From: Catenovulum adriaticum
GTDB lineage: Bacteria > Pseudomonadota > Gammaproteobacteria > Enterobacterales > Alteromonadaceae
Length of the DNA stretch: 64,000 nucleotides
Direction: 5' to 3'
Assembly (NCBI RefSeq): GCF_026725475.1
Contig: NZ_CP109966.1
Coordinates: 558,001-622,000, forward strand
Shown: positions 55,192-61,573 of the stretch, one piece after another
How positions within the stretch are numbered: the first letter of the stretch is position 1
Layout: the number at the start of each line of letters is the position of its first letter
Made by a program: the position numbers and the translations under genes
Notes under the pieces: generated by a model
What the model saw: the letters and a program-made list of their open reading frames with translations, nothing else
What the model was told of the DNA's origin: nothing
The model's database searches: none

Positions 55192-55221
55192 GCAGTTTTC
55201 AGCAATGCAGTTTTCAGCAAT
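55192..55221. repeat. Tandem 15-bp duplication
   Basis: GCAGTTTTCAGCAAT occurs twice head-to-tail with no change, a recent slippage or duplication event within the 54.5-55.4 kb gap. Confidence 0.9.
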
Positions 55222-55338
55222 AAGGCCGGAGAATAACACACAAAGCCTTCATCTTGATAAATGTTGAAGAAACTCCAGTATCTGCAAATAATACCTCCAA
55301 AAGCGCAACAAATATTAAAAAAGATGCAAACTCATCGC

Positions 55339-55371
55339 TATATAAATTACTTTAAATGAGTAATTTATATA
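55339..55371. promoter_or_regulatory. Candidate operator before lacI: 13-bp inverted repeat
   Basis: TATATAAATTACT and AGTAATTTATATA are perfect complements with a 7-nt spacer, 49 bp before the GTG start of the first lacI gene. Being AT-only it is a poor terminator and sits where an autoregulatory site would be expected. It lacks the central CG of classical LacI operators. Confidence 0.45.
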
Positions 55372-55420
55372 TAATAACAGGGTTAAAATAAGCCAGAATT
55401 CAGTAAGGCAGGTTAATTTA

Positions 55421-56428
55421 GTGTCAACAATCAAAGATGTTTCAAAACTCGCCGGGGTATCTCCAGCAACCGTATCCAGAGTCATTAATAATGCAAATGG
55501 CGTAAGCGCTAAAACAAAAGAAAAAGTTAAACAAGCTATTGCCGAATTAGATTTTTATCCTAATGCTCAAGCTAGAGCGCTAGTTAAGCAATCGACAAAT
55601 ACAATCGGTGTTGTCATGTCTGAACTGTCCGATCCTTTTTTTGCTATTATGGCTAGAAGCATTGAAATAACAGCAGAAAAATATAATGCCAATGTCTTAA
55701 TTAGTACAGGCTCATTAAATGAAGAAAAAGAACGTCAGGCCATTAACAGCTTACAAGCTCAAAGATGCAAAGCGATGGTGGTCAATAGTAAAATTTTATC
55801 TGATGAAGAATTAATTGATTTTGCTCATAAAATTCCGGGATTTGTGCTCATAAATAAATACATTGAAGCCATTCAAGAAAGGTGTATTTGGCTTGATAAC
55901 CAGCAAGGTGGTTTCAATATGGCGCAATATATCTTAGAGATGGGCCATTCTAACGTGTTAGTTTTATCAACCAAAAACAAAGTATATGACGCATCCCGAA
56001 GACTAGCGGGAATCCAATCAGCCTTTACACAAGCACATAAAATTTTACCTGCTAACCATATCATTTACACGTCACCTGATCCTCAAGGTGGAGAAAAAGC
56101 AATTGAACAAGCCTTAGCAAACGGCATCAAGTTTACCGCTGTATTAGCTTACAATGACGCAGTTGCCGTTGGCGCTGTAGCAAAACTGACTGAAAAAGGG
56201 TTAAGCGTGCCAGAAAATGTCTCTGTCATTGGGTTTGATGACGTACTGTTGGCTAACTATTGCTCGCCGCCACTCACAACCGTTAAATATCCGATTGCTG
56301 TGATGTCTCAAAAAGCAACTGAATTAGCATTAACGCTCAGTAAAAATGAAGGTAAAGTTAGTCAAACAATAAACACTTACAAATACAAACCGATCATTAT
56401 CAAACGCAGCTCTGTTAGCTGGGGTTAA
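55421..56428 (+). CDS. LacI-family transcriptional regulator (first of a pair)
   Basis: The 335-residue protein has a helix-turn-helix at residues 3-22 (TIKDVSKLAGVSPATVSRVINN), a hinge near 46-58, and a periplasmic-binding-like sensor domain (IGVVMSELSDPFFAIMARS; YNDAVAVGAV; VSVIGFDD). It should repress sugar genes until a sugar or sugar phosphate binds. GTG start with GGCAGG upstream. It heads an operon with an MFS carrier and a second LacI protein that has the same recognition-helix residues. Likely targets are this operon and the divergent FGGY kinase. Confidence 0.93.
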   Translation: MSTIKDVSKLAGVSPATVSRVINNANGVSAKTKEKVKQAIAELDFYPNAQARALVKQSTNTIGVVMSELSDPFFAIMARSIEITAEKYNANVLISTGSLNEEKERQAINSLQAQRCKAMVVNSKILSDEELIDFAHKIPGFVLINKYIEAIQERCIWLDNQQGGFNMAQYILEMGHSNVLVLSTKNKVYDASRRLAGIQSAFTQAHKILPANHIIYTSPDPQGGEKAIEQALANGIKFTAVLAYNDAVAVGAVAKLTEKGLSVPENVSVIGFDDVLLANYCSPPLTTVKYPIAVMSQKATELALTLSKNEGKVSQTINTYKYKPIIIKRSSVSWG

Positions 56429-56429
56429 C

Positions 56430-57806
56430 ATGCTCCAGTTGCCTGCAATAAAAAATAAAGAAAAAGTAGCGATTGGCAGTGGGTATCTTGCCATTTTTTT
56501 TGCCGGCCATTCAATCAATGCGCTTACAACCCCCTACTATCAAATGACTCGGGCTTTAGACCCACTTTTATTAGCAATAGCATTAACTTTACCCTTAATC
56601 ATTTCAGCAGCAATTAGCTCTCAAGTAGCGATTATATCTGACAAAATAAAATTCAAATGGGGTAGCAGAAGACAATTAATTTTATTAAGTGGCTGGGTCG
56701 CAGGTATCAGTTTTTCGTCTTTATGGATTTTCCCTGAGTCATGGGGAGATACCACATTACTGATGATGCTTTGCTTGGTAGCCAGTGTTTTCTACATTAG
56801 TAGCTGTTTTTTTTCAATCAATATCAAATGTGTTACTTTTGAAACTCGTTCAGATAACTACCAAAGAACATTAGTTTTAGCCTTTGCGTCTGTATTTGAG
56901 CGTATCGGTTCACTGGTTTATTTTTGGCTTTACCCCTTAGCGAAATTACCAATCTGGCAATCGGTCTATACAGGGGTACAAGTCGTAGGTTCAGCAGTAG
57001 GTTTGCTTTTAATTGCCGGGTTCGCCACTATTTTTGCCTTTTTATGCCAAGAAAAAACCGATAAAACGCCTCATTTTCAGCAACTAAAACAAGCTAAGTT
57101 AACATTTAGCAACCTAACCCCAGATATAAAAAAAGCTTTAACCATTATATTAGCGTTAGTCATTTTAAAATTTGGTGCTACCAGCGTTTGCAGTAGCTTT
57201 GACTACTATTTGCTCGTCTATTATGTAAATTATGGCGACATAGAAGCGGGCTCACATTGGAAAGGCATACTTTCAACTTCTTTTGCCTTATTTGGTATTC
57301 TACTCACTCCAGTGATCGCCTATTTAGTCAATGCTTATGGTAAAATAAGCATTTTAAAATTTATTTATGTTATCAGCAGCGTAGCTGGCGCGGCTAAATG
57401 GTTTATTTACACACCCGAAAGCGAATGGCTAATCATTTTAGACGCTTTACTAAATGCATCGTCTTGGGTTGCTATGTCTGTAATAATACCAGCGTTGCTT
57501 GCAGATTTAAGCGCAATTCACCATAAAGCATCTGGCTATCAAAACACGTCATACTTTGTATCTCAGCATAATAAAGTGCTGCAATTTAGCTTAGTGATTG
57601 CACTAATAGGATCTGGTACCTTACTCAACTTAATTGGTTTTGATGCCAGTTCAGGCACAGCCCAAACAGAGAGCAGTTTGTTTTTTATGCGGTTAATTTT
57701 ATCCGTAGGTTCGATTTTATTTAGTTTGCTGCCAATTTGGTTATTAACTTTTTACCCATCAAATTGCGTTAACCATTCTCAACTAACAGGTAATTTAAAC
57801 AAATGA
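56430..57806 (+). CDS. MFS sugar transporter (GPH / MelB-like)
   Basis: The 458-residue membrane protein has about 12 helices. WGSRRQLILLSGW after the second helix region and the paired domain layout resemble glycoside-pentoside-hexuronide:cation symporters (MFS_2). It would import a monosaccharide or small glycoside across the inner membrane with sodium or protons. It begins one base after the lacI stop, and its own stop overlaps the second lacI start (ATGA), so the three proteins are translated as a unit. Expected to be induced by its own substrate. Confidence 0.85.
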   Translation: MLQLPAIKNKEKVAIGSGYLAIFFAGHSINALTTPYYQMTRALDPLLLAIALTLPLIISAAISSQVAIISDKIKFKWGSRRQLILLSGWVAGISFSSLWIFPESWGDTTLLMMLCLVASVFYISSCFFSINIKCVTFETRSDNYQRTLVLAFASVFERIGSLVYFWLYPLAKLPIWQSVYTGVQVVGSAVGLLLIAGFATIFAFLCQEKTDKTPHFQQLKQAKLTFSNLTPDIKKALTIILALVILKFGATSVCSSFDYYLLVYYVNYGDIEAGSHWKGILSTSFALFGILLTPVIAYLVNAYGKISILKFIYVISSVAGAAKWFIYTPESEWLIILDALLNASSWVAMSVIIPALLADLSAIHHKASGYQNTSYFVSQHNKVLQFSLVIALIGSGTLLNLIGFDASSGTAQTESSLFFMRLILSVGSILFSLLPIWLLTFYPSNCVNHSQLTGNLNK

Positions 57807-58810
57807 TAACAATCAAGGATATAGCAAAAGCTGCAGGCGTGTCACCTGCAAGCGTTTCCAGAGTCATTAATAATGGTCCTAAAGTTGGGTCTAAAACCCG
57901 TGAGCGAATAAAAACTATTATGCAAGAGATGGGGTACCAACCAAATGTACACGCTCAAGCGCTAAATACACAGCAAAATGAAGCAATAGGCATAGTGCTG
58001 GCCGATTTGACCGACCCATTTTTTGCCGCTATGGCTCATGGAATAGAGCAAGTCGCCAGTCGTAAAAACGTGCAAATTTTTATGAATTCAGGCGCATTTA
58101 AACAACACACAGAAATGAAAGCCATTGAAACATTAAGAGAACACAGATACACCAATATGGTTGTCAACAGCGCAGCTTTGTCTGATGATCAATTAATCAA
58201 ATTTGCAGAATCTATCCCGGGCTTTGTTTTACTCAATCGGTATATTGAAAAAATAAAATCTAGATGCGTTTGGTTAGATGAATATATGTGCGGCCATATG
58301 ATGGCTCAACATATCGGTGAAAAAGGACATAAACAAATGGCGGTTTTACTGACCGACGAAATCCGACCTAACACTCAAGAAAGATTAAGAGGAATGGTCG
58401 ATTATTTCACCGCGCAAGATATAACACTACCAGATACAAATATTGAATATAGTTATGCAAGTTATGAGGGTGGTGAAATTGCCGTGCAAAACTTGCTAGC
58501 AAAAGGGATTAACTTTACCGCTTTGCTCTGCTATAACGATGCAATGGCTGTCGGAGCGATTTCTATGTTTAAAGCTCATGGTTTAAGGGTTCCAGAAGAT
58601 ATATCCGTCATAGGGTGCGATAATTTAATTCTCGCAAAGTGTAGTATCCCTAAACTGACCACAATAAACGTCCCCATTGAACAAATGGCAAAAAAAGCGG
58701 CTGAGTTATCACTAAAATTAGCCAAGCCAAGATTGGAGCAAAACATAATCGAAGAGCAAAAATTTACCCCCAGCTTAGTCGAAAGAGGCACAGTGAAGGA
58801 CATCACTTAA
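57803..58810 (+). CDS. LacI-family transcriptional regulator (second of a pair)
   Basis: The 335-residue protein has the same length and overall sequence pattern as the 55421 regulator (TIKDIAKAAGVSPASVSRVINN; MVVNSAALSDDQLI against MVVNSKILSDEELI; IPGFVLLNRYIE against IPGFVLINKYIE; YNDAMAVGAI). The DNA-contact part AGVSPAxVSRVINN is nearly identical in both, while the ligand domain differs, including YMCGHMMAQ against QQGGFNMAQ. I infer a duplicated regulator that reads the same operator in response to a different inducer, or a heterodimer partner. ATGA overlap with the MFS gene. A short AT-rich hairpin (58820-58845) follows. Confidence 0.93.
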   Translation: MITIKDIAKAAGVSPASVSRVINNGPKVGSKTRERIKTIMQEMGYQPNVHAQALNTQQNEAIGIVLADLTDPFFAAMAHGIEQVASRKNVQIFMNSGAFKQHTEMKAIETLREHRYTNMVVNSAALSDDQLIKFAESIPGFVLLNRYIEKIKSRCVWLDEYMCGHMMAQHIGEKGHKQMAVLLTDEIRPNTQERLRGMVDYFTAQDITLPDTNIEYSYASYEGGEIAVQNLLAKGINFTALLCYNDAMAVGAISMFKAHGLRVPEDISVIGCDNLILAKCSIPKLTTINVPIEQMAKKAAELSLKLAKPRLEQNIIEEQKFTPSLVERGTVKDIT

Positions 58811-58868
58811 ATTAGACATATTTATCTTTTTTACAGAAGATAAATAAGGCACCAAACATGACATTTAA

Positions 58869-58958
58869 GTTCATTTCAACGATGATATTGACCAAGCCGT
58901 TAATGGATTTTCGAAAATCGACGACTGGATTGCAGGTAAATATCATTTGGCTCAATAA
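58869..58958 (+). pseudogene. Possible C-terminal gene remnant
   Basis: An open frame without a start codon encodes VHFNDDIDQAVNGFSKIDDW and then IAGKYHLAQ before a TAA. It has the residue mix of a real protein end, and the preceding codon is a stop. I cannot name the family. It includes the palindrome GATTTTCGAAAATC (58906-58919). It may be the tail of a metabolic gene deleted from this locus, or chance. Confidence 0.3.
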
Positions 58959-59072
58959 ACATTATTCATTTTGCTAGCCCGTCAATCAGAGCGGATAAAT
59001 AGCTGGGTGACGTTGAAGCTGGCAATTTTATATTCTGCCACTACAATTGTGACTTATCCACTAACGACCAAT

Positions 59073-60743
59073 TTAATGGTCGTATCGTCTATTTTTATTT
59101 AGCCAAAACGCACCTGAATCTGGACGAGCTGGCCCTATCCACTGATCCACAAGATCACGCTGAAACCAACGTTCGTATTGTAGAATCATAGACTGTGCTA
59201 TGTCAGGGTGTTTACTAAATAAGTCTGATGTTTCAGTACGGTCAGCTTCCATATCAAATAGTTGCCAAGCCTCTTGATAGCGAGAAACTAACTTCCACTT
59301 ACCATCTCTAACCGCTCGATTGCCTTCATGCTCAAAGAATATAGGCTCAGATCTGTTTACCTCTTTCCCTTTGAATATAGGTAACAAACTGACACCATTC
59401 ATTGGTAGTATTTCTGTATCTCGGTATGTTTTGGGATAAGTTCCGCCACTAATATCTATCAACGTCGGTAAGATATCCACAACGTGAGAAGGAGTGCGTT
59501 CAAAATCTTTACGTGTATTGGTGATGCCTGCTGGCCAATGAGCAATTAGTGGTGTCGCAATGCCGCCTTCGTGTGTGTAGTGCTTATACAATTGAAATGG
59601 GGTATTACTTACTTCAGACCAGCTTTGACCTATGACGTGCCGCGATTTTGGGCCACCAAGCGGATTGCCAATCGCGATGCCATTTGGGCCACTTTCCGCA
59701 GAAGGACCGTTATCTGACATAAACAAAATCAGCGTATTATCTAAAATACCTTCAGACTTTAAATAATCAGTTAAACGACCTATGCTCAAATCAATGTGTT
59801 CTATTGATGCTGCATAAACCGCCATCATATGATCGAAACGGATTTTGTCTCGTTCACTTAAATCATCCCAGTCAGAAACATCAGCTGATTTTTCAGGTAA
59901 GCGCCAGGTAGAATCAACGAGTCCTAACTCAATTTGGCGTTGATAACGAGCTTTGCGTAATTCATCCCAGCCAGCCATGTACTTACCACGGTATTTTTCG
60001 ATCGTTTCTTGTGGTGCTAACACTGGAAAATGTGGTGCAACATGAGCCAAGTACAGGAAAAATGGTTGTTGCTTCTTGACGGCTTTATCAACAAATTTAA
60101 TGCCCCAGTCTGTCCATAAGTCAGTTCCATACCAATAACCTTCGGCTAACTTTGGGTCGTCCAGTTGAAGTTTTTTACCATCTAGGAAAATAGGTACCGC
60201 AGACTTGTCACGTTTATTGAATGGTATTTGGTCAGGAAAATAAATACCTCCAGCAGTTAAAGCCAATGATCTCTGAAACCCACGCGTTTCTGGCGGTGTA
60301 GTTTTCCCTAAATGCCACTTCCCTGTCATAGCGGTCAAATATCCAGCTTCGCCTAAAACATCTGCTGCTGTGACTGCTCTTTTGTGTAAATGACTTAACG
60401 TACCTCTCGAGCCTTCAATATATTTACCAGACAAATAGCCCATACCAGCCTTATGCGGATACATCCCTGTTAACAAAGAAGCTCGGGTCGTACTGCATCG
60501 TGATGTATTGTAGAACTGACTGAATTTCATTCCATTGTCAGCTAATGCGTCAATATTTGGTGTCGGTATTTCACTGCCATAACTACTGATGTCAGAGAAG
60601 CCCATGTCGTCGACGAGAATAACAACAATATTGGGCGGGTTAATTTTACTGACACTTGATGCACCTACACTATAAGCTGTAGGCAATAGTGAGCACGCTG
60701 CTACCAGTAATGATGCTAAATAGTTTTTCATAATAAGTTTCAT
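59073..60743 (-). CDS. Secreted S1-type sulfatase (CSTTR), arylsulfatase with long C-terminus
   Basis: The 556-residue protein starts at ATG 60743 with GGAG eight bases upstream. The N-terminus could be a plain signal or a lipoprotein signal (VAAC, Cys17). Asp45-Asp46 (LVDDMGFSD) bind metal. Cys83 in NTSRCSTTRASLLTG is the formylglycine residue; Thr stands where Pro or Ala is usual in CxPxR. MTGKWHLGK, HVAPHFPVLAPQ and LFMSDNGPSAESGPNG complete the site. The type (FYNTSRC, AGMGY, about 550 residues) is the arylsulfatase group often placed in S1_4. A ruined second sulfatase lies just upstream on the same strand. Confidence 0.92.
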   Translation of the reverse strand: MKLIMKNYLASLLVAACSLLPTAYSVGASSVSKINPPNIVVILVDDMGFSDISSYGSEIPTPNIDALADNGMKFSQFYNTSRCSTTRASLLTGMYPHKAGMGYLSGKYIEGSRGTLSHLHKRAVTAADVLGEAGYLTAMTGKWHLGKTTPPETRGFQRSLALTAGGIYFPDQIPFNKRDKSAVPIFLDGKKLQLDDPKLAEGYWYGTDLWTDWGIKFVDKAVKKQQPFFLYLAHVAPHFPVLAPQETIEKYRGKYMAGWDELRKARYQRQIELGLVDSTWRLPEKSADVSDWDDLSERDKIRFDHMMAVYAASIEHIDLSIGRLTDYLKSEGILDNTLILFMSDNGPSAESGPNGIAIGNPLGGPKSRHVIGQSWSEVSNTPFQLYKHYTHEGGIATPLIAHWPAGITNTRKDFERTPSHVVDILPTLIDISGGTYPKTYRDTEILPMNGVSLLPIFKGKEVNRSEPIFFEHEGNRAVRDGKWKLVSRYQEAWQLFDMEADRTETSDLFSKHPDIAQSMILQYERWFQRDLVDQWIGPARPDSGAFWLNKNRRYDH

Positions 60744-60755
60744 CAGTTAACTCCA

Positions 60756-61201
60756 TTAATTTCTTTCAGTTTTAGTTGGCGCATCGGCATCAATGAGCGA
60801 CGCCAAAATGTTTTCACTATCAATAGCTTCTGTTTTATCCAACTTATATCCAACCAAGTTGGCTAACGAGGCATATAAATTAACATGAGACATTAATGCA
60901 TTACTGATACCTGTTTTTTGCTTACCTTTATTCATAAGAACTCGAATACCACCAGCAAACGGCCCTGCTGGTTTATGTGTACCAAGTTTTTCAGCGACTA
61001 TATCAGCATAAACGTCTTCTAATACTGGATTATTATCACTAGAAACATGATTAAAATATTATCTAACAAACCTTTATCTCTTAGTGCATTAACAATACGT
61101 CCTGTCATCCAGTCAACTTATGTGGTCACATCTCCCCTAGGTTCCATATCGGTTGAATCGGTAAAATCGACACCCACTTGTTTTTCATACTCTTCTCTCA
61201 C
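60756..61201 (-). pseudogene. Sulfatase pseudogene (C-terminal half, decayed)
   Basis: Minus-strand reading gives DFTDSTDMEPRGDVTT, a TAA stop (61118-61120), then VDWMTGRIVNALRDKGLLDN and ILIMF, a one-base loss near 61042, then SDNNPVLEDVYADIVAEKLG, THKPAGPFAGG, IRVLMNKGKQKTGISNALM, SHVNLYASLANLVGYKL and a stop at 60756. This is the order of an S1 sulfatase middle (GDAxxQLDW, LIxFTSDNGPV, HKPAGPFRGG, ALxSHVDLxxSLAxLxG). Besides the stop and frameshift, a stretch between two Gly-Gly sites is missing and both protein ends are absent. The N-terminal half with the Cys site is gone. It differs in type from the intact sulfatase next to it. Confidence 0.8.
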
Positions 61202-61573
61202 CTTACTTTAGTAATTATGACTAGAGCTAAGATCTCTGTTCATAATTCGATGATATAAAAATTACCAGCCAAAAGGCAACCGTTTTCATTTTTATTGTTT
61301 ATATTTTAGCGTTTGAATATAAAAGCAAATAGATCCCATACCAACCAAATCTCTTAAAAAGATAAAAATACTGTAAAAACAGAGCAATTTTAATTTTATT
61401 TGTATATTTTTAGCTAATAAGTATACTTAAAAAATGTTAACTATAAAAACATAATTTTAACACTTAAATCACATTAAGGGAAACTGTTTTCTTTTAGGTG
61501 GGATAAATTAAGGTACATAAGTTATTACAGGCTAAACAATGTCTAAAGTAATAGTTTGAAAGAGAGAGCACTC
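61202..61573. other. AT-rich upstream region of the last TonB receptor
   Basis: I see no gene here. It may include unrecognisable remains of the sulfatase pseudogene on its left side and should hold the promoter of the receptor at 61574 on its right side. No copy of the shared 15- to 19-mer motifs was found. Confidence 0.4.

Larger units (their letters stand above)
54468..55420. other. Long non-coding gap with hairpins and a possible dispersed repeat
   Basis: In this 953-bp gap the only sizeable reading frame (54976-55236, 86 codons, many Cys/Met/Phe) does not look like a normal protein and is not called. The gap holds TTGGAT/ATCCAA enclosing ATGCTA/TAGCAT (54721-54758), a GTGGACA/TGTCCGC hairpin at 54775-54792 followed by TTTTC, and a duplicated 15-mer at 55192-55221. 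Its sequence character differs from the AT-rich promoters of the locus, and it may be an interspersed repeat element. The promoter of the lacI gene lies at the right end. Confidence 0.4.

Noticed and set aside
54976..55236. An 86-codon plus-strand reading frame in the long gap before lacI
   Set aside because: Its Cys/Met/Phe-rich content and the tandem 15-mer at its end look like translated repeat DNA; no ribosome-binding site or family match was seen.
59064..59083. ACGACCA/TGGTCGT hairpin as terminator of the fifth sulfatase
   Set aside because: It overlaps the stop region and has no T-run; too weak to call.
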